A stretch of DNA of 44,335 bases from an uncultured Chlorobiaceae bacterium. GTDB taxonomy: Bacteria > Bacteroidota > Chlorobiia > Chlorobiales > Chlorobiaceae. The stretch covers positions 1-44,335 of the forward strand of contig CAJAAV010000194.1 of the NCBI GenBank assembly GCA_903937835.1, read 5' to 3'. Shown piece after piece: positions 35,580-44,335 of the stretch. Under the pieces are notes generated by a model. It ran no database searches and had not been told where the DNA came from. It was given only the letters and a program-made list of their open reading frames with translations. Numbering within the stretch: the first letter of the stretch is position 1; every line of letters starts with the position of its first letter. The translations under genes were made by a program, and so were the position numbers.

Positions 35580-36848
35580 ATGCTGAAAACACTGTTTGAT
35601 ATAGCCGTGCGTCATCTGCTCGGACGTCGCAGGCAGACAATGACCACAATTTTTGGTGTTGCTATAAGCACGATGGTGCTGATAACCACCAATTCACTGA
35701 TGCGGGGGTTGCTTGACTCCTTTGTGGAGACTATTGTGAATGTTGCGCCGCATATAACGGTTAAAGGTGAGAAAACTCACCCGATGCCGCTAAACCTCAT
35801 TGATAAGGAAAGCTCTTCTGTCGTTGCTTTTGTTGATAATAATATCCAGAAGCTTGAGCGTGAAGAGGTGAGGAACTATCGCCAGATTCTCACGGTATTC
35901 GGCTCGCATGAGTATGAAAAAAAGGTTTTGGCAGCCTCGCCCTATGTCGAGTCACAGGTTATGGCTGTAAAAGGAAGTCGTAACCAGCCACTTCTTCTCA
36001 AAGGAGTGCTGATAGAGAAGGAGGATGCTATCAGCGGTATCCGGAAAAAACTGATACAGGGCGACATCACCATGTTTGAAAAAACATCGAATGCGCTTCT
36101 TGTCGGAAGGACTGTTGCCAAGGATATGAACCTCAAACTGAATGACCAGGTTGTGATCATTCCTGCTTCAGGAAAGAGTCGCCAATGCAAAGTTGCCGGT
36201 ATCTTTTTTTCCGGTGTCAATGCGGTTGATAACAGTGTTCTGGTGTCTCTGAAGCTTGGGCAGATTATTGAGGGGCTGCCACCCAACAAGGTTACAGGCA
36301 TTGCGCTCAAAGTGTCTGATCCTTTTGCCAATGCTTCACTTGCCAAAGATCTGGAGCGTATTACCGGATACCGGTGTCTGACCTGGCAGGAGGAAAATGC
36401 AAGTATTCTTTCGTTGTTCGCCCGTATCGGCTATATCGTTTTTTCGCTGGTGGCGTTTGTCGGAGTTGTTTCCGGTTTCGGAGTGGCCAATATTCTCGTT
36501 ACGACGGTTTTTGAAAAAAGCAGGGACATTGCCATTATGAAGTCTCTCGGATTTTCTGCACTCCAGTTGATCGGCATGTTTATTTTTGAAGGTTTTATGG
36601 TAGGATTGGCTGGAGCGCTTGCGGGAGGAGTGCTGGCAGTCGGGTCTATCAAGTTGATGGCCAGCCTTCCAATTGAAAGTTCCCAGGGACCGCTGACTCA
36701 AACCGGGTTCAGCATGTCTTACAATCCTCTCTATTTTCTGATCATCATCAGTGTAACCGTTCTTATCAGCACAGTTGCGGCAATTCTGCCCTCAGCACGG
36801 GCGGCAAAACTTGAACCGGTCAGCGTACTCAGGGACAGCAGTCTGTAG
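35580..36848 (+). CDS. FtsX/LolC-family ABC transporter permease
   Basis: 422 residues. The N-terminus is MLKTLFDIAVRHLLGRRRQTM, a basic amphipathic stretch before the first helix (about 20-42). A large periplasmic MacB-like domain follows (about 45-270), ending in KVTGIALKVSDPFANAS. Three C-terminal helices form the FtsX-type core (about 280-420), with FEKSRDIAIMKSLGFSALQLIGMF as the conserved coupling segment. A matching ATPase is not adjacent, so it must be encoded elsewhere. The 5' leader contains CACCT pairing with the AGGTG that overlaps the ribosome site (35557-35575). The stop lies inside the converging ABC gene. Confidence 0.88.
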   Translation: MLKTLFDIAVRHLLGRRRQTMTTIFGVAISTMVLITTNSLMRGLLDSFVETIVNVAPHITVKGEKTHPMPLNLIDKESSSVVAFVDNNIQKLEREEVRNYRQILTVFGSHEYEKKVLAASPYVESQVMAVKGSRNQPLLLKGVLIEKEDAISGIRKKLIQGDITMFEKTSNALLVGRTVAKDMNLKLNDQVVIIPASGKSRQCKVAGIFFSGVNAVDNSVLVSLKLGQIIEGLPPNKVTGIALKVSDPFANASLAKDLERITGYRCLTWQEENASILSLFARIGYIVFSLVAFVGVVSGFGVANILVTTVFEKSRDIAIMKSLGFSALQLIGMFIFEGFMVGLAGALAGGVLAVGSIKLMASLPIESSQGPLTQTGFSMSYNPLYFLIIISVTVLISTVAAILPSARAAKLEPVSVLRDSSL

Positions 36849-38676
36849 AGTTCAAAGCTTTTTCGCGAAAAGTTTGTTCCGGGTGCTGCAGCAGGTAGAG
36901 CTTGTAGTAAAGCCCTCTTTTTGCAAGAAGCTCCTGGTGATTTCCGGTCTCCCTGATCACTCCTTTATGCAGGACAATAATTCTGTCCGCTTTCTGAACA
37001 GTCGAAAGTCTGTGAGCAATGATAATAGAGGTGCGCTCACTCATGAGGCGGGCAGTGGCCGCATCAATAAGTGATTCGGTTTCAGTGTCAACCGAGCTGG
37101 TGGCCTCATCAAGCACAAGAATTTCCGGATTATAGAGGAGCGCCCGGACGAAGGCTATCAACTGTTTTTGTCCAGACGAAAGGCCCGTGCCGTTTTCAAG
37201 TACCCTGTACTGGTAACCGCCCGGAAGCTGTTGAATAAACCGGTCAGCTCCGACAACCCTTGCGGCATCCTTGAGCGCCTCGTCAGTGACATCAGGATTG
37301 CCGAATGCAAGGTTTTCCCTTATGGTGCCTGAAAAGAGAAAGACATCCTGCATGACAACACCAACGAGTTTTCTCACCGAGAGTTCTGTTATTTGCTGCA
37401 AGGGAATACCATCAATGGTCACTGACCCTTTTGCGAAAGGATAAAGCTTTGAGATGATATTGATCAGCGTTGTTTTTCCACTACCTGTGGCGCCGACAAT
37501 AGCAATTTTTTCTCCATGCCGGAGGGTAAATGAGATATCTTTCAGCACCCAGTTTTCGCTTTCGTAAGCAAACCAAAGATTTTTGAACTCAATGCATTCT
37601 TTGAACGAATCGAGATCGTTCAGCCCCGAATGATCTTCAATTCCCTCTTTTTCATCAAGAAGCCGAATAATGCGGTCTGAGCTTGCAATGGCCGTCTGAA
37701 TAACGTTGAAGCGGTCAGAGAGATGCTGTAACGGGCGGAAAAAGAGCCAGATATACTGAACAAACGAGACAACAACTCCGATAGTAAGATCCGCCTTGAG
37801 CAGTCTGATGCCGCTGTACCATATCACAAGACCGGCTGCTGCCGAACTCAGTACCTCAATCAGCGGATAGTAGATGGAAAAATAAAAGACTGTTCGGATA
37901 TTGGCATCCCGGTGATCCGCATTGATGGCCGCATATTTTCCCGCTTCGCGCTTTTCCCGGTTAAAGAGTTGAACAATAGTCATGCCGGTGAGATGCTCCT
38001 GAAAAAAGGTGTTGAGTCTTGCTATATGGGTGAGCACATCCTGAAACGCAATCCGTACCCTGTTTTTGAATGCTATGGTCGCATAGATCATCAGGGGAAG
38101 AATGGCGAGAACGATGATGGTCAGTTGCCAGTCTATCCAGGCCATCAGCACAACAATGAACAGGAGCTGCAAAAGGTCGCCCAGAATAGTTATTATTCCG
38201 CTGGAGAGCATCTCGTTCAGTGACTCAACATCATTCGTTGTCCGGGTGATAAGGCGGCCTATAGGGTTTCGGTCATAAAACCTGGCCGGGAGCTTCTGCA
38301 GATGAGTGAAAATATCCATCCGGATGTCGAACACCGCTTTTTGGCCGATAATCTGTGTCATCCATGTGGTGATATATTGCTTCACACCGTCAAGCAGAAT
38401 GGCACCTGCAAGGTAGAGGCTGATCACGGTCAGCCCTTTGAAATTGCCTCGGGCGATATAATCGTCAATAGCGATTTTGGTCAGATAAGGCCTCAACGGT
38501 CCAAGAAAAGAGCCCGCAATGGTGATGGCAACGGCTATTGCAACAAGTTTATTATAGGGTTTGATATAACGGAAAAGTCGGGCGATGATATAGCGGTCAA
38601 CCGAACTTTTTTTCTCTTTTTGCAGTGTATCATCCTGCTGTGGCCTGAAACTTTTTTTTGTTGAGTCGTTACTCAT
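36829..38676 (-). CDS. ABC half-exporter (MsbA/YheH-like)
   Basis: About 615 residues from ATG 38676, chosen because it overlaps the upstream stop by eight bases; a longer frame would run further into the upstream gene. A basic N-terminus precedes six membrane helices, and the ATPase has Walker [10 protein letters not shown], Walker [14 protein letters not shown] and H-loop AHRLSTVQ. The signature is LSSGQKQL, so the second Gly of LSGGQ is replaced by Ser. This variant is common in heterodimeric exporters of the YheH/BmrD type, but is unusual as the only half here. No second half is in the window. The gene converges with and overlaps the FtsX-like permease by 20 bases. Confidence 0.88.
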   Translation of the reverse strand: MSNDSTKKSFRPQQDDTLQKEKKSSVDRYIIARLFRYIKPYNKLVAIAVAITIAGSFLGPLRPYLTKIAIDDYIARGNFKGLTVISLYLAGAILLDGVKQYITTWMTQIIGQKAVFDIRMDIFTHLQKLPARFYDRNPIGRLITRTTNDVESLNEMLSSGIITILGDLLQLLFIVVLMAWIDWQLTIIVLAILPLMIYATIAFKNRVRIAFQDVLTHIARLNTFFQEHLTGMTIVQLFNREKREAGKYAAINADHRDANIRTVFYFSIYYPLIEVLSSAAAGLVIWYSGIRLLKADLTIGVVVSFVQYIWLFFRPLQHLSDRFNVIQTAIASSDRIIRLLDEKEGIEDHSGLNDLDSFKECIEFKNLWFAYESENWVLKDISFTLRHGEKIAIVGATGSGKTTLINIISKLYPFAKGSVTIDGIPLQQITELSVRKLVGVVMQDVFLFSGTIRENLAFGNPDVTDEALKDAARVVGADRFIQQLPGGYQYRVLENGTGLSSGQKQLIAFVRALLYNPEILVLDEATSSVDTETESLIDAATARLMSERTSIIIAHRLSTVQKADRIIVLHKGVIRETGNHQELLAKRGLYYKLYLLQHPEQTFREKALNSTDCCP

Positions 38677-40084
38677 GCTTTTCCGTGCCCGAGCCTCTTG
38701 TTTCAATTTCACCCTTCAGTTCACTGGCCAGCGCTTCTGCCTGGGCTTTTGACGGTGCTTCGGCATAGATTCTCACAACAGGTTCGGTATTCGATGGTCT
38801 TAAATGAACCCAACTGTCTGAAAAATCAAGTTTCATTCCATCAAGTCTGTTTACTTCGGCGGTATGGTAGTGAAAGGCGATATCGTCAAATATGTTGTCA
38901 AGCGATTCCCGATCTGCTTTGTCGAGTACGATTTTCTGTTTCGACATAAAATAATCAGGGAACTGATGCCTGAATTGTGACAATGTTCCACGGTTGTTTT
39001 CGTTGCGCCAGAGGGTGAATGCCTGAACAATCAGCGCGATGCCGACCAATGCATCACGCCCGTAGTGCAACTCAGGAAGAATGACTCCGCCATTTCCTTC
39101 ACCACCAATAACAACCGCTTTTTCTTTCATCACCGCGCTGACGTTGGCTTCGCCCACTTTGGCGCTGTAACATGCCACCCCGTATTGGTTGGCAATATCA
39201 CGGAGAGCCCGGCTGCTTGAAAGATTGTTTGCCACTGGTCCAAGTTTGTGCTTCAGGTAAAAATCCGCACACGCTACCAGGGTATACTCTTCTCCGAAGA
39301 GCGTGCCATCCTCGCAGAGAAGAGCGAGCCGGTCAACATCCGGATCAACAATCAGGGCAAAGTCGCATCCGCTCTTCTGGAGTGCTGCGATGGTGCCGGA
39401 TAAATTTTCTTCAATGGGCTCAGGGTTTCGGGGAAAGAGGCCTGTTCCACCACAGGCAACTTGCACAACGCTCTCAATACCCAGCCGTTCACAAAGCCTT
39501 GGAACAATCGAAGAGCCTGCTCCCTCAACACAGTCAACAAGTACCTTGAAGCGTTCTCTGGCGATTGATGCAGGATCGATACAGGGCAACTGAAGAACCT
39601 TTTCAATATGATAATTGTCATACTCGTTCTTATGGCTGATTGCTCCGATGGAATCCCAGCGAGCAGTGACAAATTGCTCTTTTTCTGCAATATCAAGAAG
39701 TTCGTCCACCTCTTCTGCGTTTAAAAACTCCCCAAGGTGGTTGAGCATTTTCAGAGCATTCCAGGCAACAGGATTGTGCGATGCGGTAATAATCAGCCCA
39801 CCATCAGCCTGTTCGGCAACAACAGCGATTTCCACAGTTGGAGTTGTTGCGACACCAAGATCGATAACATCGCACCCGCAAAGCACCATCGTATTGCTGA
39901 CAAGATCACTGATAGCCTTTCCGGTTGGCCGGGTATCCCTGCCGATAACAATTCTGGCTTTTTTTTCATGATTCCGCCGAAGAATCCACGCAGCAAAAGA
40001 CATTGCAAAAGCATTGAGATTTTTTGGAGTAAGGCTTTCGCCAACAACTCCTCTTATCCCGGAAACGCTGATCATCAGGCTCAT
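38669..40084 (-). CDS. Phosphoglucosamine mutase / phosphohexomutase family enzyme
   Basis: About 471 residues from ATG 40084 ([18 protein letters not shown]). The frame is open far upstream, but those residues are unlike the family. Hallmarks in order are the catalytic Ser in [13 protein letters not shown], the metal loop [10 protein letters not shown], the sugar-binding loop GEGNGGVI and the phosphate-binding [14 protein letters not shown]. GlmM or phosphomannomutase/phosphoglucomutase activity is likely. Because a GlmU-type gene is in the same region, GlcN-6-P to GlcN-1-P is plausible, but the specificity is not proven by the sequence. Confidence 0.88.
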   Translation of the reverse strand: MSLMISVSGIRGVVGESLTPKNLNAFAMSFAAWILRRNHEKKARIVIGRDTRPTGKAISDLVSNTMVLCGCDVIDLGVATTPTVEIAVVAEQADGGLIITASHNPVAWNALKMLNHLGEFLNAEEVDELLDIAEKEQFVTARWDSIGAISHKNEYDNYHIEKVLQLPCIDPASIARERFKVLVDCVEGAGSSIVPRLCERLGIESVVQVACGGTGLFPRNPEPIEENLSGTIAALQKSGCDFALIVDPDVDRLALLCEDGTLFGEEYTLVACADFYLKHKLGPVANNLSSSRALRDIANQYGVACYSAKVGEANVSAVMKEKAVVIGGEGNGGVILPELHYGRDALVGIALIVQAFTLWRNENNRGTLSQFRHQFPDYFMSKQKIVLDKADRESLDNIFDDIAFHYHTAEVNRLDGMKLDFSDSWVHLRPSNTEPVVRIYAEAPSKAQAEALASELKGEIETRGSGTEKHE

Positions 40085-40237
40085 AAAAGCGAGGTTATCA
40101 TGATTAAAATTTTGCGCAATATACAGAAAAAAGAGGGATGAAGAGTATACTGGGTGTTGGGTGAGTGCTTTCAGGGATAAGATGAAGGGGGCTGGCTTGA
40201 GAGACGACCTCCTCTCTTTTGTCATTATTTTTCTTGT

Positions 40238-40265
40238 TTGCCGTTTGAATTGTTTCTTCTATATT
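40238..40265 (+). promoter_or_regulatory. Candidate rpsT promoter
   Basis: TTGCCG (40238-40243) and TATATT (40260-40265) are spaced by 16 bases. The -10 box and the following bases read TTCTATATTACATGCCTTTT, nearly identical to the promoter of the final small gene at 44274. Confidence 0.5.
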
Positions 40266-40307
40266 ACATGCCTTTTGTTATTCAACAATATTACATTCTA
40301 AGCGTAT

Positions 40308-40583
40308 ATGCCTTTACACAAATCGGCTGAAAAAAGACTGCGGCAGTCAGAAAGAAGAAATGCCAGGAACAGAGCAAGGAAAAAAGAGCTGAAAGTTCTT
40401 GTTAAAACCATGCAGAAACTGATTGATACCAGCGCGGACAAGGCTGTTGTCGAGGTTGCCTATCGCTCGGCTGTCCAAAAAATTGATCGCCTTGGGGTAA
40501 AGAATTACATCCACGCCAATAAAGCGTCTCGCAAGAAATCACAGTTGACACGGCTTTTGAACAGTTATGTGAAGGCTGATTAA
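40308..40583 (+). CDS. rpsT: Ribosomal protein S20 (bS20)
   Basis: 91 residues, strongly basic. The signature is [22 protein letters not shown] at the N-terminus, seen here as [20 protein letters not shown], and [21 protein letters not shown] at the end. It binds the 5' domain of 16S rRNA. No Shine-Dalgarno sequence is visible just before ATG 40308. A 10-base inverted repeat follows the stop. Confidence 0.96.
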   Translation: MPLHKSAEKRLRQSERRNARNRARKKELKVLVKTMQKLIDTSADKAVVEVAYRSAVQKIDRLGVKNYIHANKASRKKSQLTRLLNSYVKAD

Positions 40584-40631
40584 GAGTAAGTAATCTGCTG
40601 GCAAGACCAAAAGTGGTTTTCGTTTTCTGAC

Positions 40632-40662
40632 ATCCGAACTGTGTGGTTTTTTCAGTTCGGAT
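40632..40662. repeat. Perfect 10-base inverted repeat between rpsT and ruvA
   Basis: ATCCGAACTG (40632-40641) and CAGTTCGGAT (40653-40662) flank an 11-base loop that contains TTTTTT. There is no T-run after the hairpin. It ends 17 bases before the ruvA ATG, so it may be a weak rpsT terminator or a structure in the ruvA leader. Confidence 0.6.
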
Positions 40663-40679
40663 TTCCATACCATCGATTT

Positions 40680-41282
40680 ATGTTTGCATATTTTCGTGGC
40701 AAGCTGGTTTCAGTCTTGTCTGAAGAGGCTGTTGTCGAAGTTTCTGGTGTCGCGTTCCGATTCCTCATTTCTGCGACTACAAACCGTCAGTTACCCGAGA
40801 CGGGTAGCGAGGTTCTTCTTTTTTCGCATCTTTATGTCAGGGAGGATACCCTGCAGCTTTATGGCTTTTCACGGGAAGAGGAGCGTCAGTTGTTTCGGTT
40901 GCTTCTCCTGGTTTCAGGTGTTGGTCCAAAGCTTGCACTTGCAATTCTTTCCGGAATGCAGGTTCAGGATATTCATGAAGCTATTTTGGCCAATACTCCC
41001 GAACCGCTTTACGGAATTACCGGCGTTGGCAAGAAAACTGCCGCAAGGATTATCCTCGACTTGAGGGATAAACTTCTAAAACTTTCTCCTGTTCAAGGTG
41101 CGGTTGGCCCTGTTTCGCTTCAGACAAACCGGTTGAGGGAAGATGCGGTCAATGCTCTTGTAACGCTTGGATTTTCCAGGATTACTGTCCAAAAAGCCGT
41201 TGTCAGCATTCTCGAACAAAACACAGGCCTTACTGTCGAAGAGGTCGTTAAATCAGCGCTTGTTTCAATTCATAATAGTTAG
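40680..41282 (+). CDS. ruvA: Holliday junction branch migration complex subunit RuvA
   Basis: 200 residues from ATG 40680 ([12 protein letters not shown]), the usual family start. Domain I (OB fold) covers the first ~65 residues with [11 protein letters not shown]. Domain II contains two helix-hairpin-helix motifs, [16 protein letters not shown] and [17 protein letters not shown]. Domain III at the C-terminus, [16 protein letters not shown], contacts RuvB. It holds Holliday junctions for RuvB-driven migration. folC follows after nine bases. Confidence 0.96.
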   Translation: MFAYFRGKLVSVLSEEAVVEVSGVAFRFLISATTNRQLPETGSEVLLFSHLYVREDTLQLYGFSREEERQLFRLLLLVSGVGPKLALAILSGMQVQDIHEAILANTPEPLYGITGVGKKTAARIILDLRDKLLKLSPVQGAVGPVSLQTNRLREDAVNALVTLGFSRITVQKAVVSILEQNTGLTVEEVVKSALVSIHNS

Positions 41283-41291
41283 GAGCTAACG

Positions 41292-42560
41292 GTGACCTAC
41301 CAGGAAGCTCTCGCTTTTCTTTATCCTTTGCACCGGTTTGGTATTAAACCCGGCCTTGATCGTGTACACACACTGCTCAATGTTCTGGGGTCACCGCATA
41401 AACGACTGGGGCAGGTTGTTCATATCGCCGGCACTAACGGGAAAGGAACTGTTGCAGCGGCGCTTGCCTCGATCTTTCAGGCCGGAGGCAAGAAAACCGC
41501 TCTCTACACCTCACCTCATCTTGTTGATTTCACAGAAAGAATTCGTATTAACGGCACTCAGATTCCTCGAGAAAAAGTTTCACACTATTGCTCAGTCTTG
41601 CAGCGTTTGGTTATTGATAACCAGTGTACTTTTTTTGAAGTGACAACAGCCATTGCATTTGCCTGGTTTGCCGATGAGGGAGTTGATGCCTCTATCGTAG
41701 AAACCGGAATGGGTGGACGGCTTGATGCAACCAATGTGGTGGATTCTGCTTATGCCGTCATACCAAGTATAGCCATGGATCATACCGCATGGTTGGGCGA
41801 GACGCTTGCAGAGATTTCCGCTGAAAAAGCTGCGATTATCAAAAAAGGGTGCAGGGTATTCACTGCAGTGACTGAACCTGAGGCATTTTTGCCGATCCAG
41901 AAGATGGCGGAATCATGCGAGGCTCCACTTTTTGTTGTCGGAAGAGATTCAGTCAGTCGGGTCTTTTCTGCTGAGCCGGGAATGCTTGAGCTTGAGCTCA
42001 GGACAGCTTGCAGCAGCTACCCCTCTTTGAAGGCTCCTCTTACCGGATCGTTTCATGCCTCCAATGTCTCTCTTGCCGTCATGGTTGCTGAAGATGCCGG
42101 AATTGCGCCGGATCAGATCTCTTCGGGTCTTGAACGGCTCTTGCAGACCGGCTATAGAGCAAGACTTGAAAGAATTGGCTCCTCTCCGACAGTGCTTCTT
42201 GATGTCTCGCACAATCCTGATGGTATGCGGTCAACGGTCAACGCACTGTGTTCATTCCGGCAAGCATATCGTAATGTGTACGTGATGCTTGGTTTGGCTT
42301 CAGACAAGGATGCCAGAGCGGTTATTATCGAGCTTCTCCGCCTTGACTGCTCGTTTGTGCTGGTCAATATTCCCACCGAACGCAGTGTTCCGGCTGAAGA
42401 ACTTTGCTCTTTATGCTACAAAGAGGGGGCCGAGGCAACAGTATGCAGCAACGGGAGAGATGGACTTGACTATTTGCGTGAAAAAGCTGGCGTGGATGAC
42501 CTGGTTCTTGTGACAGGTTCTTTTTATCTTGCTGGTGACATTATTGCGTCAGGTATGTGA
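41292..42560 (+). CDS. folC: Bifunctional folylpolyglutamate / dihydrofolate synthase
   Basis: 422 residues from a GTG at 41292 preceded by TAGGAG. The Mur-ligase-type fold has VHIAGTNGKGTVAAALASIF (P-loop), YTSPHLVDFTERIRING, DASIVETGMGGRLDATN and LLDVSHNPDGMRSTV. The enzyme adds glutamate to dihydropteroate and folates in the cytoplasm. The pairing with ruvA and rho in one plus-strand run has no evident functional reason. Confidence 0.95.
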   Translation: MTYQEALAFLYPLHRFGIKPGLDRVHTLLNVLGSPHKRLGQVVHIAGTNGKGTVAAALASIFQAGGKKTALYTSPHLVDFTERIRINGTQIPREKVSHYCSVLQRLVIDNQCTFFEVTTAIAFAWFADEGVDASIVETGMGGRLDATNVVDSAYAVIPSIAMDHTAWLGETLAEISAEKAAIIKKGCRVFTAVTEPEAFLPIQKMAESCEAPLFVVGRDSVSRVFSAEPGMLELELRTACSSYPSLKAPLTGSFHASNVSLAVMVAEDAGIAPDQISSGLERLLQTGYRARLERIGSSPTVLLDVSHNPDGMRSTVNALCSFRQAYRNVYVMLGLASDKDARAVIIELLRLDCSFVLVNIPTERSVPAEELCSLCYKEGAEATVCSNGRDGLDYLREKAGVDDLVLVTGSFYLAGDIIASGM

Positions 42561-42572
42561 TAAAGCAATCAC

Positions 42573-42600
42573 TTGAAATGCGTGTTTTTATAAATATTTT
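42573..42600 (+). promoter_or_regulatory. Candidate rho promoter
   Basis: TTGAAA (42573-42578) and TATTTT (42595-42600), 16 bases apart, in the AT-rich part of the leader. The -10 box is weak. Confidence 0.35.
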
Positions 42601-42789
42601 TTTATATTCGAATCAATCTACAGTGGTTCTTCATGTATAGAAGAAGAGATTCCTTTCCATAATTCCTTGTTGTGATTATACCTTTTTTAAGCATAGAGGT
42701 TCTTCCCCTGCCATCTTCTTTTTTTCTGCTTTCATGTTATATGAAAAAGCGTTAAAGGTAATCCACGTTTATAATGCGAGGCATTGACC

Positions 42790-42852
42790 ATGATGTTGGG
42801 AGCACGGGCAAGAGGTGACGTGCTATCCGTCGTTTTGCTGTGGTTTTTTTAA
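42790..42852 (+). CDS. Candidate 20-residue leader peptide upstream of rho
   Basis: ATG at 42790 (a second ATG follows at once) opens a 20-codon frame reading [20 protein letters not shown] and stopping at TAA 42850-42852. GAGG at 42778-42781 is eight bases upstream, a good spacing. The stop is 26 bases before the rho ATG. The ORF contains the AGCACG/CGTGCT stem, so ribosome passage would open it. E. coli rho is also preceded by a short ORF (rhoL), of a different sequence. Chance cannot be excluded at this length. Confidence 0.35.
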   Translation: MMLGARARGDVLSVVLLWFF

Positions 42853-42878
42853 AAACAAGCTTTGAATACAAAAATACA

Positions 42879-44168
42879 ATGTCGAACAATTCGATTTTTA
42901 AAGGTCTGGACATTAACATGCTCCAGAAAAAGAAGGTTGCTGAACTGCATGCTTTAGCCAAAGAGCTTGGTGTGATGGCTGCAGGTTTACGAAAGGAAGA
43001 GCTGATTTTCAAGATTATCGAAGCCCAGTCACAGAAGAATACCGATTCTGAAAGCGGGAATGTTATGGTGAACACCGGTGTTCTGCAGGTAATACCGGAA
43101 GGTTATGGTTTTTTACGGTCAGCCAATTATAACTACCTCTCTTCCCCTGACGACATTTACGTCTCCCCATCCCAGATCAAGCGTTTCAATATGCGCACCG
43201 GAGATACGGTATCCGGCCAGGTCAGGGCTCCCAAAGAGGGTGAACGGTTTTTCGCCTTGCTGAAAATCAATACGATTGACGGCAACGATCCTGAAATTAC
43301 AAGGGAGAGGCCCTACTTTGAAAACCTTACCCCTCTTTTTCCTCGGGAACGCTTCAAACTCGAAACCAGGCAGTCAGAAGCTTGCGGTCGTATCATGGAT
43401 ATTTTTACCCCTATCGGAAAAGGGCAGCGAGGCTTGATTGTGGCACAGCCGAAAACCGGTAAAACCATGCTCCTGCAGATGATTGCCAATGCGATCATAA
43501 AAAATCATCCAGAGGTGTATCTTATTGTTCTTCTTATTGATGAACGACCTGAAGAGGTGACTGACATGGCCCGGAGTGTACCAGCAGAAGTCGTAAGTTC
43601 CACCTTTGATGAAGATCCGGAACGTCATGTCCTTGTTGCGGATATGGTTCTCGAAAAGGCGAAACGGCTTGTTGAGGTTGGCAGGGACGTGGTGGTTTTG
43701 CTTGACTCCATTACCAGGCTTGCCAGGGCTCATAATACCATCATTCCTCATTCCGGAAAAATTCTTTCGGGAGGTATTGATGCCAATGCCCTCACCAAAC
43801 CCAAACGTTTTTTTGGAGCGGCCCGCAATATTGAGGAAGGCGGCAGTCTGACCATTATTGCCACAGCGCTTATTGATACCGGATCGCGGATGGATGACGT
43901 TATCTTTGAAGAATTTAAAGGTACAGGTAATATGGAGCTTCTGCTTGATCGCAGGCTCTCCGAGCGTCGCATATTTCCATCGATCGACATTCTTCGCTCC
44001 AGTACTCGTAAAGAGGAGCTGCTTTTTACTCAGGATGAGCTTTCCAGAACATGGCTTCTCAGAAAGTATCTCGCTGATAAAAATCCGATTGAGTGCATGG
44101 AGTTCATGCGAGAGAAAATGGCCGATACCAAGGACAACAAGGACTTTTTCAAATACATGAATGCCTGA
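42879..44168 (+). CDS. rho: Transcription termination factor Rho
   Basis: 429 residues from ATG 42879; the frame is open upstream from a GTG at 42840, but that overlaps the leader ORF. N-terminal helical part: [18 protein letters not shown]. The RNA-binding OB domain includes [20 protein letters not shown]. The ATPase core has [12 protein letters not shown] (Walker A, about residues 188-196), [16 protein letters not shown] and [16 protein letters not shown]. Rho is a hexameric RNA translocase that ends transcription. Compared with E. coli, the P-loop has Thr for Ala (PKTGKT). Confidence 0.96.
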   Translation: MSNNSIFKGLDINMLQKKKVAELHALAKELGVMAAGLRKEELIFKIIEAQSQKNTDSESGNVMVNTGVLQVIPEGYGFLRSANYNYLSSPDDIYVSPSQIKRFNMRTGDTVSGQVRAPKEGERFFALLKINTIDGNDPEITRERPYFENLTPLFPRERFKLETRQSEACGRIMDIFTPIGKGQRGLIVAQPKTGKTMLLQMIANAIIKNHPEVYLIVLLIDERPEEVTDMARSVPAEVVSSTFDEDPERHVLVADMVLEKAKRLVEVGRDVVVLLDSITRLARAHNTIIPHSGKILSGGIDANALTKPKRFFGAARNIEEGGSLTIIATALIDTGSRMDDVIFEEFKGTGNMELLLDRRLSERRIFPSIDILRSSTRKEELLFTQDELSRTWLLRKYLADKNPIECMEFMREKMADTKDNKDFFKYMNA

Positions 44169-44254
44169 GCTGCACCATGGAGGTCTTAAGCCATGAGTTG
44201 CGACAGTACTTGATATGTGCCGGGCCAGGATTTACTGACTTACCTTAAAAATAT

Positions 44255-44282
44255 TTGTAGTTCAGAAAAAATTTTCTATATT
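44255..44282 (+). promoter_or_regulatory. Candidate promoter of the gene starting at 44319
   Basis: TTGTAG (44255-44260) and TATATT (44277-44282), spaced 16 bases, followed by a TCTGCCTTT stretch matching the rpsT promoter. A ribosome site AGAGGAAAG lies at 44299-44307. Confidence 0.5.
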
Positions 44283-44318
44283 ATCTGCCTTTAAAACAAG
44301 AGGAAAGACACTTACTAT

Positions 44319-44335
44319 ATGCCCTGCGGAAAAAA
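44319..44335 (+). CDS. Start of a small protein, possibly AURKAIP1/COX24-like ribosomal protein (3' partial)
   Basis: Only MPCGK and part of a lysine codon lie in the window. The promoter, the strong AGAGGAAAG ribosome site and the MPCGKK beginning resemble the very short, basic AURKAIP1/COX24-domain proteins of Bacteroidota and Chlorobiota, which are thought to be ribosomal. That a gene starts here is fairly well supported. Its identity is a guess from five residues and context. Confidence 0.4.

Larger units (their letters stand above)
42561..42878 (+). promoter_or_regulatory. Long rho leader region
   Basis: 318 bases without an annotated gene. A weak 5-base hairpin (GTGAT/ATCAC, 42557-42572) closes folC. 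A TTGAAA-16-TATTTT promoter candidate lies at 42573-42600, followed by AT-rich DNA. A small ORF with a good ribosome site (42790-42852) and a local AGCACG/CGTGCT stem (42801-42824) lie just before rho. This length and layout suggest leader-mediated control of rho, but nothing has been tested. Confidence 0.45.

Noticed and set aside
40085-40225. N-terminal extension of the phosphohexomutase ORF
   Set aside because: The extra 47 residues are unlike the family, which starts at MISVSGIRG; 40084 fits better.

Overview
The window reads as chromosomal DNA of a Gram-negative bacterium, most likely a green sulfur bacterium (Chlorobiaceae; Chlorobium/Pelodictyon type). This rests on the style of the proteins, an Rpb6-type omega beside gmk, a single-domain GlmU uridyltransferase, a type 2 IPP isomerase next to a prenyl diphosphate synthase, and Skp and LptC, which imply an outer membrane. 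Genus and species cannot be fixed from the sequence alone. No tRNA, rRNA, CRISPR array, complete insertion sequence or phage module was found.

Bases 1-14450 are a surface-polysaccharide region. The plus-strand part (1-7596) begins inside an AT-rich membrane gene paired with a GtrB-like lipid-linked glycosyltransferase, followed by two GT2 glycosyltransferases, an MsbA-like ABC exporter and a GT4-like enzyme. The minus-strand part (14447 down to 7655) holds three tandem related GT4 genes, a GT9 (heptosyltransferase-like) gene, an unusual GINT1-like beta-propeller protein and a UDP-N-acetylhexosamine dehydrogenase. The AT-rich start and the glycosyltransferase mix suggest a variable, partly acquired O-antigen or capsule locus.

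Bases 14561-28819 (plus strand) are core housekeeping: a CPBP membrane protease, CdsA, an EIIA-Ntr-like protein, HisS, a glutaredoxin-like protein and a small membrane protein. Then comes the conserved rimP-nusA-infB-rbfA-truB-ribF-rpsO run, whose leader has a promoter followed by an intrinsic terminator (an attenuator layout). yicC-gmk-rpoZ and a VOC protein follow.

Bases 28831-31114 (minus strand) are an envelope and precursor operon, skp-lptC-panD-glmU(N), with a near-consensus promoter. A roughly 350-base gap next to it may hold a decayed HEPN-like gene. A FkbM methyltransferase (plus) follows, then the minus-strand operon idi2-prenyl synthase-dprA, an FtsX/LolC-type permease (plus), and a minus-strand pair of phosphohexomutase and ABC half-exporter.

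Bases 40308-44335 (plus strand) hold rpsT, ruvA, folC and rho. rho has a long leader with a candidate leader-peptide ORF. The last bases are a promoter and the first codons of what may be a very small basic ribosome-associated protein. The most testable new observations are regulatory: the rimP-nusA leader attenuator, a shared extended promoter core at rpsT and at the final small gene, and the uORF upstream of rho. On the protein side they are an RCK_C-like tail on a GT-C-like membrane protein and a possible HEPN relic.
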